DNA from: Photobacterium toruni
Lineage (GTDB): Bacteria > Pseudomonadota > Gammaproteobacteria > Enterobacterales > Vibrionaceae
Assembly (NCBI RefSeq): GCF_024529955.1
Contig: NZ_AP024855.1
Span: 1,094,658 to 1,158,657, forward strand
Direction of reading: 5' to 3'
DNA: 64,000 nucleotides
In this document: piece after piece, positions 54,817 through 62,089 of the stretch
How the letters are laid out: each line of letters starts with the position of its first letter
Numbering within the stretch: the stretch's first letter is position 1
Made by a program: the position numbers and the translations under genes
Notes under the pieces: model-generated
What the model was told of the DNA's origin: nothing
Database searches by the model: none
The model's input: the letters and a program-made list of their open reading frames with translations, nothing else

Positions 54817-56169
54817 ATGAACTCTACATTCACACCTGATAACCTAAGAAAAATATATATTTCCAACTTTGCTTTATCTAAAGTGACTGGTATTGATAGT
54901 ATACAACCAAGGCACTTCGCTAAAAATCAAAGTAAAGATATTAATACTATAGTCACAAAAGTGTTTTTTGAAGAATATGAATTTACTAGATACAAAGAAA
55001 AACTAATATCTAAAGGCGCTAATAAATACCCAAGACAAATTGCCATACCTACATTGAGAGATAGGATAGCCTTAAAGGCATTGAATAATTATCTCCAAAA
55101 AAAACTTTCTGATCACCTAAACATTCAAGTACCACAACAAGCGACAAGAGATGTTAAGTCTGCTTTAAAAACAGGTAAGTTTGAAACTGTAATAAAAATA
55201 GATATAAAAGACTTTTATCCAACAATTTCCCACCAAATTTTAGAAGAAAAACTAAAAACGCTAGGGATTGAAAATACTGCTATTACTTTAATTAGAAATG
55301 CAATTTCAACCGGTTTCGAAAAAGATAAAAAAAATATTATCGGTATCCCACAGGGATTATCTATTTCAAATATACTTGCTGAAATATACATGAATGAAAT
55401 AGATGAAAAAATAAGTAAATACAACATTTTTTATAAAAGGTATGTTGATGATGTACTTATATTCTGTAAAAAAAATGAAGATACAAATATTTACAGTCAT
55501 TTTATAAAAGAAGTTAACGCACTAAAACTTAAAACGCATGAAGTAAGCGACAACTCTGATAAAACTATAATGCAACCTATAAATGATGAATTTTCTTATC
55601 TGGGGTATATATATAATCCGAAGATGGATGACAGTAAGAAAACCATACCAATTAAATCTTCTAGTAAGATTACTACTTCAATTAGGCATTCTAGTAGAAA
55701 AAAATTTCAAGATGCTATAGCAGCGCTGTTCACCTCATATTCCAATGCTGGAAAGCAACGTTCAAAAGCTTTGCTCTTCTGGAAACTAAACTTAAGAATC
55801 ACAGGTTGTATTGCCAACAAGAAATGTAAAGGATGGTTATTCTTCTTTTCAGAAATTGACGATATGCTAATGCTCTTTAATTTGGATAACATGATAAAAA
55901 AACTATGCATAAGACATCATGTTGAGTACAAAGGCGTAAAAAAATTAACCAGAGCTATACATGAAATTAAGCATAATAAATGGAATAATAACTACTTCCC
56001 AAACTTTGATACATATAATTATAAAAATATGAAAGAAGTAATTTCATACGATAAAGGAATTCCAGTACACAAATTAAAATTATCAGAACAAGATATAGAA
56101 AATAAATTTTGGAATATCATCAATAGAGAAGTGAAATCTATGGAAACAGACATATCGTCATTCTCTTAA
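54817..56169 (+). CDS. Defence-type reverse transcriptase (DRT/UG-like)
   Basis: The 450-residue RT has palm motifs A (V-I-K-I-D-I-K-D-F-Y-P-T-I), B (I-G-I-P-Q-G-L-S-I-S-N-I-L-A-E-I-Y-M) and C (Y-K-R-Y-V-D-D-V-L-I-F), plus F-S-Y-L-G-Y. The active site is therefore Y-V-D-D. The group II intron maturase and X domains, and the retron VTG motif, are not seen. A basic C-terminal region of about 170 residues follows the palm. The upstream structured RNA and SLATT partner point to a DRT system of the unknown-group (UG) RTs. SLATT-RT pairs are known among them (I recall UG17/DRT10, not verified). It is AT-rich and horizontally acquired, and lies in the prophage cargo zone. Confidence 0.85.
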   Translation: MNSTFTPDNLRKIYISNFALSKVTGIDSIQPRHFAKNQSKDINTIVTKVFFEEYEFTRYKEKLISKGANKYPRQIAIPTLRDRIALKALNNYLQKKLSDHLNIQVPQQATRDVKSALKTGKFETVIKIDIKDFYPTISHQILEEKLKTLGIENTAITLIRNAISTGFEKDKKNIIGIPQGLSISNILAEIYMNEIDEKISKYNIFYKRYVDDVLIFCKKNEDTNIYSHFIKEVNALKLKTHEVSDNSDKTIMQPINDEFSYLGYIYNPKMDDSKKTIPIKSSSKITTSIRHSSRKKFQDAIAALFTSYSNAGKQRSKALLFWKLNLRITGCIANKKCKGWLFFFSEIDDMLMLFNLDNMIKKLCIRHHVEYKGVKKLTRAIHEIKHNKWNNNYFPNFDTYNYKNMKEVISYDKGIPVHKLKLSEQDIENKFWNIINREVKSMETDISSFS

Positions 56170-56635
56170 CGCTCATAAATAAGAACACACTTAACCACCT
56201 AGTGTGTTTTTATACACTTACAGTATGTAACTAATTTCTGCCCCAAAAAGAGTTAGACCAATTACTCATTCATATCTTGTTTACGTGATTTTGCATTAGT
56301 TTTATTTACTGTGTATTTGACCTGTTATAACAAAGAATGGTGATTTTATCGCTTTGGTTTCATTTTTAATAAGAAATTTTTCTTATTAAAAACGAAGGTA
56401 TATTTATCACTATATGAAAATAAAATGATTTTAAGTTTCAATTTGTAGTTCATCAGACTTATTTAATACATTTCTTACTTTCTACATCTTCAAAAAACAC
56501 GTTGAAACAAAAAATTGCAATCAAGATCATGATATTTATGAGTTAAATGGAATATGATCGACGAAATTTATGAGTGTGTTTTTGCGTGAAAGTAAGAATG
56601 CTGATTAATAAGCTGTTATAACCTAATGAGGTCAA
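56170..56635. other. AT-rich gap with hairpin and possible split attC
   Basis: 466 bases without a gene. TAACGCTCATAAATAAG right at the RT stop codon (56167-56183) is partly complementary to CTGATTAATAAGCTGTTA at 56601-56618 (14 of 17 positions, one bulge), as the two ends of an attC site would be; AACACACT/AGTGTGTT (56184, 56573) extends it. At 455 bases it is too long for a normal attC, so an internal insertion is possible. A 13-base hairpin TTTTTAATAAGAA/TTCTTATTAAAAA lies at 56363-56392. Confidence 0.35.
56184..56211 (+). terminator. Terminator after the RT gene
   Basis: AACACACT pairs with AGTGTGTT around a 9-base loop, followed by T residues, 15 bases past the RT stop codon. Confidence 0.8.
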
Positions 56636-57217
56636 ATGGAAGTATTCAGTTCTTTAGCGATGATAATTGGTCTTATTTATAACTTTAAATCAGATAGAAA
56701 GTCAGCATCCGACGATGAGTATCAGGAATTTATAAATTGGCTTAGCGATAAAAGGCACAAAAATGTTATTGAAGAACTTAATACAAATCAGCTTCTAGGC
56801 TTAAGTATTAAAGGTTTACTTAAGCAAAATCACGATTTAGTACTGAGTAAACTTAATCATTTAGATGAGTCTTTACTTCAACTAGCTTCAGGTATAGAGG
56901 GCTTTCATGAAATTGCTAGCGCTATTAACCCAAATGCGGAAATATCTGACCAAGCAATAACAATTTTAAGGAACTTAGTTAAGTCTCAAGGTAGTTTTAT
57001 CTTGGAGTCAAAAACTCTCTCCGGAACAGATTATCGTGTTTATGATGGTGACAGTCGTTCACTAGGTATTACCGAGTACCGTTTTGTGGACGATGATTTC
57101 AATCTTTTGTGCTCACTTGGTTTGCTGATACTCGATTTCAACGGATCAGGAAGTCGAATGTTTCGCGTAACAAGAAGTGCAGTTAAGTATATCGCGCAGG
57201 TTGATGGGCAGTTATAA
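56636..57217 (+). CDS. Cassette-borne hypothetical protein
   Basis: A 193-residue product with a short hydrophobic N-terminus (S-S-L-A-M-I-I-G-L-I-Y), a helical middle (about 25-110) and a C-terminal part that looks like a winged helix (D-F-N-L-L-C-S-L-G-L-L-I-L-D-F-N-G-S-G-S-R-M-F-R-V-T). No family is recognised. The start has GAGGTC upstream, and the stop codon overlaps the attC-like site at 57213, the compact single-gene layout of an integron cassette. The gene has no promoter of its own that I can identify. A role in membrane-associated signalling or defence cannot be argued beyond context. Confidence 0.6.
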   Translation: MEVFSSLAMIIGLIYNFKSDRKSASDDEYQEFINWLSDKRHKNVIEELNTNQLLGLSIKGLLKQNHDLVLSKLNHLDESLLQLASGIEGFHEIASAINPNAEISDQAITILRNLVKSQGSFILESKTLSGTDYRVYDGDSRSLGITEYRFVDDDFNLLCSLGLLILDFNGSGSRMFRVTRSAVKYIAQVDGQL

Positions 57218-57316
57218 CTGTTCAATAGGGATTCGCAATACGTTAGTTTAAGTGATTAAGGTAGTTTGCAACGGCTTTAGTATTGCGTTGCTCATTACCT
57301 TAACAAGGCGTTATGC
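57213..57316 (+). repeat. attC-like cassette recombination site 1
   Basis: It starts with ATAAC at the stop codon of the preceding gene and ends with GCGTTATGCC. The inner arms CGCAATAC (57234-57241) and GTATTGCG (57280-57287) pair exactly. The outer arms TAAC...TGTT and AACAAGGCGTTA pair with several bulged bases on one side, as in attC. The length of about 104 bases is normal for Vibrio-type sites. Confidence 0.6.
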
Positions 57317-57351
57317 CTCCCAGTAACTATGAATTTAAAGAGAATTAGTTA

Positions 57352-57981
57352 ATGACAATGATAGCAGGGCTTCATCTGGGCGATTATGTCCTAGTTGCTG
57401 CTGATAAACGTGAAACGTACATTGTGAATGGACAGGTTGTCTCAGTTATAAGTGATAGCGTGAATAAATTGGTTAATTGGGGAGCAGGTATTGTTACGGG
57501 AAGTGGATATGTTCCATTGCTAAGTGAGCTCAAATCTAAACTTAGTCGAACCAATATTACCTCTTCGGATCAGATATTGGATTTGGCAAAAGAAATTTCT
57601 GAAAGCTCCGCTGATCAGCCAGAATATTGGAGAAGCACTACTAACTGGATGTTTAGTTATGTAGCTAACACATCGTCAGGGCTTCAGTGTCGTTTAGGGT
57701 ATATGAAATGCACCGATCCCGAGAACATTCCCATGCTTAATGAAATGCGAGCGACTATTTGGGCAAAGCTTCCAGATCTCGAAGGTAAGATTGCCGAGTT
57801 AAATCAAGCACTCAAACCTATGGATTCTCCTGAGCAGTTTAAAGAAAATTTGCAGTATCACTTGCAGTTGGTAGCTCAGCTTTTTGATTACGGGGCAAAG
57901 CATGATGACACTGTATGTAAAGAGTTTGATTACTTTGTTCAATTGAAAGATGGATCAAGCTTCTTAAGTTCAGAGGCATAA
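57352..57981 (+). CDS. Cassette-borne Ntn-hydrolase-like protein
   Basis: The 209-residue product begins M-T-M-I-A-G-L-H-L-G-D-Y-V-L-V-A-A-D-K-R, then has K-L-V-N-W-G-A-G-I-V-T-G-S-G ... L-L-S-E-L-K-S-K-L. This pattern resembles the proteasome beta/HslV fold, where Thr after the removed Met is the nucleophile and the D/K pair follows on the next strands. The C-terminal half (E-Y-W-R-S-T-T-N-W-M-F-S-Y-V-A, then helices) is not recognised. The stop codon is within the attC-like site that follows. A protease or amidohydrolase role is an inference from fold resemblance. It could be a self-limited cassette gene without link to the RT system. Confidence 0.5.
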   Translation: MTMIAGLHLGDYVLVAADKRETYIVNGQVVSVISDSVNKLVNWGAGIVTGSGYVPLLSELKSKLSRTNITSSDQILDLAKEISESSADQPEYWRSTTNWMFSYVANTSSGLQCRLGYMKCTDPENIPMLNEMRATIWAKLPDLEGKIAELNQALKPMDSPEQFKENLQYHLQLVAQLFDYGAKHDDTVCKEFDYFVQLKDGSSFLSSEA

Positions 57982-58098
57982 CAAATTGCTAAAGAGTGAC
58001 AGCTAACCTTTGGCATTTTTGGTTCGGTTGGGTTCAGTGATTACGGTGATTTTGCTTGGACTTCGTTGTGGTTAGCGGCACTTTAGCAAGGTGTTATC
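57978..58098 (+). repeat. attC-like cassette recombination site 2 (best example)
   Basis: ATAACA at the stop codon pairs with TGTTAT at 58092-58097. TTGCTAAAG (57986-57994) pairs exactly with CTTTAGCAA (58081-58089), and GCTAACC (58002-58008) with GGTTAGC (58070-58076). Extra bases lie on one arm between the blocks, and a variable centre of about 60 bases follows. This reproduces the R and L box arrangement of Vibrio attC sites at the usual length of about 120 bases. Confidence 0.8.
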
Positions 58099-58198
58099 CA
58101 TATTTGACTAATATCTATCAGTTAAAATAGAGCAAATAAACTAAGTAGTTTTTGTCCATTTATGAGTTAGCCATCATCGACTAACTCATTTTATATTT

Positions 58199-59122
58199 CT
58201 ATTCTTTATTTATTATTATTGCAACACGACCAATTACTTTAATATCTTCTTGTGCAACCTCAATTGTTGAGCTTCCTAAATCCATAGCCAGTTTTTTTCC
58301 GGGTAAGCGCTGAAGATGGTTAATCGATAGTGAACCATCTATATCGATTAAGTATCTACCTGATGTCGGATTAGTCTCAAATGTATTCACAAAATAGAAA
58401 TTATGATCTTGCTCTACAACTGTTGTTGTTGATTCTTCCAAGCCATATTTTTCTAGCGTAATTAAATCTAAAGAGATATGGCCTTTAGTTTCTAAGCTCC
58501 CATTTGATATTTTTTCTATAGGGAGTGTTTTTATTGAAGAATCTTCTGTTTTCTCAAATGCTTCACCCTGATCAAGCATGAGCCATTTTAATGAGCATCC
58601 AGTAGCTAAATGTGTACGTAATATGACTTCAAAAGGAGTCATATTACGTGTGTGCCATGTAGATATTGTTGAGCGCGGGATATCAAATACCTCTGCGAGA
58701 TCTTGAAATTCTTCTACATTAGCCAGTATCTTTAATTTTTTAGTAATTGAGCGACCGCCATCATATGGAAACTGAGGTATTTTTGTTATTGGCTGATCTT
58801 TAATTAATTCTAAAACTGGAGTGCTGTTTATATTTAAATCTGGATATGTATCTGAGGATGTTTGTTCTGTATCAAATGGTTCACCCTCACCTAAAGCTAA
58901 ATATTTTAAAGATGCTCCTGTTGCTAGACATATTCTAACGATAATTTCATGTTGAATCATATCTCGTTGATGCCATGTGGATATTGTTGTTCTTGGAACA
59001 CCAATAATTTGTGCAAGCTGCTTGAGATTAGATGCACCAGTAACTGTTAGTAGTCTAGTGGTGAAATCCTTACCGCCTGTGTAATTAAATGTCTTAATTT
59101 CTGGTTGAGATATAGTCATCAA
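58199..59122 (-). CDS. CI-type prophage repressor with two HTH domains
   Basis: The 307-residue product carries two similar helix-turn-helix domains of the phage CI-repressor type, at about 13-84 (L-A-Q-I-I-G-V-P-R-T-T-I-S-T-W) and 118-190 (L-A-E-V-F-D-I-P-R-S-T-I-S-T-W). A C-terminal oligomerisation domain contains S-G-R-Y-L-I-D-I-D-G-S-L-S-I-N-H-L-Q-R-L-P-G-K-K. This domain is like that of 186 CI and shows no clear autoproteolysis site, so induction would need an antirepressor. It lies 48 bases downstream of a one-HTH paralogue. Duplicate DNA-binding heads in one chain are unusual. Confidence 0.85.
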   Translation of the reverse strand: MMTISQPEIKTFNYTGGKDFTTRLLTVTGASNLKQLAQIIGVPRTTISTWHQRDMIQHEIIVRICLATGASLKYLALGEGEPFDTEQTSSDTYPDLNINSTPVLELIKDQPITKIPQFPYDGGRSITKKLKILANVEEFQDLAEVFDIPRSTISTWHTRNMTPFEVILRTHLATGCSLKWLMLDQGEAFEKTEDSSIKTLPIEKISNGSLETKGHISLDLITLEKYGLEESTTTVVEQDHNFYFVNTFETNPTSGRYLIDIDGSLSINHLQRLPGKKLAMDLGSSTIEVAQEDIKVIGRVAIIINKE

Positions 59123-59170
59123 GAGTTACCGTAATTATATGTAATAGAACTATTTGAATATCTTATCTAT

Positions 59171-59782
59171 TTACTCTTTGCATATAGCTAATGCGACACG
59201 GCCAAGAACTACAATGTCACTTTCAGATATTTCAATAGATGTATCGCCAAAACTCATAGCTAATTTTTTACCAGGTAGTCTTTGCAAGTGATTTAGAGAG
59301 ATTGACCCGTCAATATCAATTAGGTAACGACCGGAAGCTGGATTTGTTTCTTGAATATTTATAAATAATAACTCTGCATCATTTTCTATGATTTTGGTGC
59401 TTTGAATATCGATGCTGTAGCGCTCTAACAATGTCATATCAAAGTTGAAGTTACAGTTATCTTCAACTAGAACACCATTTTGTAATTTCTCTTGAGAGAA
59501 CTTTGCTAATTGTGAGTTATCAGCCGAATTGGTTTCAAAAGGCTTTCCTTCATCTAAAAGTAACCAGCGTAATGATAGACCTGTGGCCAAATGAACAATA
59601 ATTGAGACTTCAAATGGCGTCGTATCTCGTTGCATCCACGTAGAAATAGTACCTTTAGGTATCCCCAGTCTTCGTGCGAGTCCTACATCAGTGGTTTCAT
59701 TCAGCACTGACTTCAATTTAGCTATGTATGATTTCCCACCTGAATAACTAAATCTTCTCAGTTGGTCTTGATTGTTAGTCAT
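59171..59782 (-). CDS. CI-type prophage repressor
   Basis: The 203-residue product has one N-terminal CI-type HTH (L-A-R-R-L-G-I-P-K-G-T-I-S-T-W) and the same C-terminal domain as its neighbour (S-G-R-Y-L-I-D-I-D-G-S-I-S-L-N-H-L-Q-R-L-P-G-K-K). It matches 186/K139-like lysogeny repressors. It is first in a two-repressor operon, divergent from the Cox/Apl-like gene, so the 92-base region 59783-59873 must hold the early and lysogenic promoters. Both paralogues could form mixed oligomers. Confidence 0.9.
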   Translation of the reverse strand: MTNNQDQLRRFSYSGGKSYIAKLKSVLNETTDVGLARRLGIPKGTISTWMQRDTTPFEVSIIVHLATGLSLRWLLLDEGKPFETNSADNSQLAKFSQEKLQNGVLVEDNCNFNFDMTLLERYSIDIQSTKIIENDAELLFINIQETNPASGRYLIDIDGSISLNHLQRLPGKKLAMSFGDTSIEISESDIVVLGRVALAICKE

Positions 59783-59873
59783 TTGAGTCCTATAATCTTT
59801 GTGTGAGTTACTTCTAGGTCGAGTGAAGTCGATAAGTAACGAATTTAATTATTTAACTTCTAAGGATACCACT

Positions 59874-60086
59874 ATGTTGAATTATCAAATAGCAATACCA
59901 GTCCCATTTGTGACAGTTGAACAATATTGCAACCTTACAGGTATGGCAAAAGGCACCGTTATTGATTACATCCGCAAAGGAAAGATCATCATAAAGAAGA
60001 AGGAGCTACCGAAAGAAAAGCCTTTAATTAATATGGTCGCAATGCAAAGACTTGCCCAACAAGAAGCTGAGATTAATTTTCCTTAA
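59874..60086 (+). CDS. Cox/Apl-like excision and regulatory protein
   Basis: A 70-residue product with a MerR/excisionase-like helix-turn-helix: V-T-V-E-Q-Y-C-N-L-T-G-M-A-K-G-T-V-I-D-Y-I-R-K-G-K-I, as in P2 Cox and 186 Apl. Such proteins repress the lysogenic promoter and assist the integrase in excision. The frame opens 25 codons earlier, but AAGGAT before the ATG at 59874 and family size fix the start. It is the first gene of the rightward early operon. Confidence 0.82.
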   Translation: MLNYQIAIPVPFVTVEQYCNLTGMAKGTVIDYIRKGKIIIKKKELPKEKPLINMVAMQRLAQQEAEINFP

Positions 60087-60216
60087 TTTGGCTGTCTTCT
60101 TTCATATTGTAGTCGACTGATTTTGACTGCTTTAATTGACTCGGTTGGATGTGTTTATGATTCACTAACCGTTAATTGACTTCATTTGAATTGTTACATA
60201 TCAAGGAACGATAACA

Positions 60217-60738
60217 ATGTATGCGATTCCTCAGCCCAAACAAGACGCATTTTACAATGCCGCAATTCGTTTCTCTGAACGTGAGAACTTAGAGCAGATT
60301 GCAGTTGAATGTGCGTTGAAACCACAAATGCTACGAAACAAGCTGAACCCTAATCAACCGCATCAATTAACGGTTCGGGAGTTGGTGATCATTACCAAGC
60401 AAAGCGGGAACAGTGATTTAGTAAATAGCGTGTTGCTTGAGTTGGATTTAACCGCAGTGAAGTTGCCATCAATGGGTGAGGGAAAATCACCAGTGATGGC
60501 CGCAATGACTATTAATTGTCACGCTGGCGAAATTAGTCGTCACTTAGTTGAAGTAGAAACGATACAGCGTTTAACCAGACGCAAGAAGAATGAAATTGTT
60601 AGTAAAGCTCAAGCCGCAATGCGTGAGTTGGTTTTATTAATGAATGATGTAGAAAACCGTTGTCAGGCAAGCACGCCTTTTATGTCGATGTGTACAGATG
60701 CAGTGATGAACGGTTTACCTATTCCCGGCTTGGCATAA
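60217..60738 (+). CDS. Phage CII-like regulatory protein
   Basis: The 173-residue product matches the phage regulatory CII family (CP76 type) found in 186/P2/K139-like phages: A-I-R-F-S-E-R-E-N-L-E-Q-I-A-V-E-C-A-L-K-P-Q-M-L-R-N-K-L-N-P, with the following T-V-R-E-L-V-I-I-T-K-Q-S-G. In 186, CII activates the lysogenic establishment promoter. AAGGA lies 8 bases before the start. The gap of 130 bases after cox (60087-60216) may hold that promoter. Confidence 0.88.
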   Translation: MYAIPQPKQDAFYNAAIRFSERENLEQIAVECALKPQMLRNKLNPNQPHQLTVRELVIITKQSGNSDLVNSVLLELDLTAVKLPSMGEGKSPVMAAMTINCHAGEISRHLVEVETIQRLTRRKKNEIVSKAQAAMRELVLLMNDVENRCQASTPFMSMCTDAVMNGLPIPGLA

Positions 60739-60750
60739 GGAATTGAAATC

Positions 60751-61038
60751 ATGATGCAGGCTCAGCAATTACAGAATCGAATACCATCGGCTACAGAGTC
60801 ACTGGCAAACATTCATGCATTGTTTGGTAGTGAATCAACAATAGGGCTGATTTATGACCATTTACCTGAAGATTTAAGACGGGCTATTTGCTCTGCAGCT
60901 CGATTAACCAAGGCTCATATATCAATGCCGCTTGCTGAGATGGATGAAGTATCAAGGGCAAAAGTACATAGAGCGGTAAATGCATTGTCTGAAGCGTTAA
61001 AACCATTGGCTAATCGGCCATTAAAAGATTTTAGGTAA
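60751..61038 (+). CDS. Phage early hypothetical protein
   Basis: A 95-residue product, helical and polar: T-E-S-L-A-N-I-H-A-L-F-G then L-P-E-D-L-R-R-A-I-C-S-A-A and a C-terminal A-L-S-E-A-L-K-P-L. Small proteins of this type commonly follow cII in P2-like vibriophages, but I know no function. It is 12 bases after the CII-like gene and so in the same early operon. Confidence 0.7.
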   Translation: MMQAQQLQNRIPSATESLANIHALFGSESTIGLIYDHLPEDLRRAICSAARLTKAHISMPLAEMDEVSRAKVHRAVNALSEALKPLANRPLKDFR

Positions 61039-61067
61039 ATATATCAAGGTTATTTTGGGGTGACTGT

Positions 61068-61442
61068 ATGAATAAGCTATTAGAACAAGCTCAGCAACTC
61101 GTAAGAGATGCAAATAAATTGAGTCGTTTAATTAAACATGAGTGTAAAGAATTATCTCCTGCAACAAGTGTAATTATTGAATTATCACAGTTAGTCTTTG
61201 AACACAGTAAAAACCACAAGCTATTACTCTCATTAAATATTGATTCAGATAATATTTCATCACAGAGCGGTGTTATTAGTTTTAGTTCTCATAAGTATAT
61301 AAATGAAAATAATGTACAGATTAGAATTTCACTGCAATCACCCACTTTAGTTGATGAATTACTTGTATATAAGAATCAGGTTATAGCCAATATAGCGTTG
61401 GCACAACAACAAGAATCATTGCAAAACGAGCAATACGTATGA
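61068..61442 (+). CDS. Phage early hypothetical protein
   Basis: A 124-residue product, predicted helical at its start (L-L-E-Q-A-Q-Q-L-V-R-D-A-N-K-L-S) and end, with a beta-rich centre containing S-S-Q-S-G-V-I-S-F-S-S. No family was recognised. The stop overlaps the next start by four bases (ATGA), so it is translationally coupled within the early operon. Confidence 0.65.
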   Translation: MNKLLEQAQQLVRDANKLSRLIKHECKELSPATSVIIELSQLVFEHSKNHKLLLSLNIDSDNISSQSGVISFSSHKYINENNVQIRISLQSPTLVDELLVYKNQVIANIALAQQQESLQNEQYV

Positions 61443-61666
61443 ACTATTTAGCAGTATTTTTAGGTATTGATGGTGGCATTGTTCGTAATCGCCACACTGC
61501 AGAAGTAATGAATTTACAACTCGGTGAGTTTGATAATCTTGAAATAGCGATTGAATCAGCTAAATCTCAATTGGAATATGAAATAGAACAAAATGGTGTG
61601 TTAGTTAAAGGTTCTAACCAAGGTGGATTTTTGATTTGTGATATACAGGAGTTTGCTCAATTATGA
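61439..61666 (+). CDS. Phage early hypothetical protein
   Basis: A 75-residue product with a beta start (M-N-Y-L-A-V-F-L-G-I-D-G-G-I-V-R-N) and an acidic helix (N-L-E-I-A-I-E-S-A-K-S-Q-L-E-Y-E-I-E). No family was recognised. It is coupled by four-base overlaps to both neighbours, which supports it being real despite its size. Confidence 0.65.
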   Translation: MNYLAVFLGIDGGIVRNRHTAEVMNLQLGEFDNLEIAIESAKSQLEYEIEQNGVLVKGSNQGGFLICDIQEFAQL

Positions 61667-61872
61667 AAATAAGATCCTTAACACAAGAAGAAGAACAAAA
61701 GCTTGCTAATATCCGTGAAGTATTTATTGACGGAAGAGAATGCTTTGAAAAAATTGACGCTGGATATGAAAGATTTTTGGCAGACCCAAGAGTACAAAGT
61801 TTCTTTCTCTCGGAACCTATGGCCGGAAGAGATGCAGATGATATCGAGGATTTATCTCAAAGCGTTGAGTGA
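61663..61872 (+). CDS. Phage early hypothetical protein
   Basis: A 69-residue acidic product (M-K-I-R-S-L-T-Q-E-E-E-Q-K-L-A-N-I-R-E-V-F ... D-A-D-D-I-E-D-L-S-Q-S) with no recognised domain. It starts in a four-base overlap with the gene before it. Its 3' end overlaps the next small gene in another frame by about 35 bases. Confidence 0.55.
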   Translation: MKIRSLTQEEEQKLANIREVFIDGRECFEKIDAGYERFLADPRVQSFFLSEPMAGRDADDIEDLSQSVE

Positions 61873-62089
61873 TCTTCCTGTAATGACCTGTCTATTAAAA
61901 CAAAAATTTGATTCAGGTTATGGATGTGTGGGCGTCGGAACAATTATAGCTTTAGATGATAATGCTTATATCTTTGATCATCTAAATCAAAAAATGAATA
62001 TTCGACGTTACGTTTCTTATGAAAATGGTAATTGGATTATACATCGTGAAAGAAAAATACGGGAACCCAAAAAGTTATTTCGATGTTAA
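61838..62089 (+). CDS. Phage early hypothetical protein
   Basis: About 83 residues; the frame is open from 61703, but most of that overlaps the preceding gene. The ATG at 61838 has GGAAGA 7 bases upstream. The product has S-G-Y-G-C-V-G-V-G-T-I-I-A-L-D-D-N-A-Y-I-F-D-H-L and ends in a basic tail. No family was recognised. It overlaps the start of the replication gene. Confidence 0.5.
   Translation: MISRIYLKALSDLPVMTCLLKQKFDSGYGCVGVGTIIALDDNAYIFDHLNQKMNIRRYVSYENGNWIIHRERKIREPKKLFRC

Noticed and set aside
54258..56169. Retron or group II intron reading of the RT locus
   Set aside because: No msr/msd-like inverted pair of the retron type, no VTG-type motif, no maturase or endonuclease domain, and no intron domain V-like hairpin beside the gene.
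57040..57225. Minus-strand frame opposite the cassette gene
   Set aside because: It is a shadow of the plus-strand gene at 56636-57217, which has a ribosome site and typical cassette placement.
53301..58100. Full integron with integrase
   Set aside because: The only recombinase is a phage-type tyrosine integrase lacking recognisable IntI features; cassette sites occur without intI in the window.
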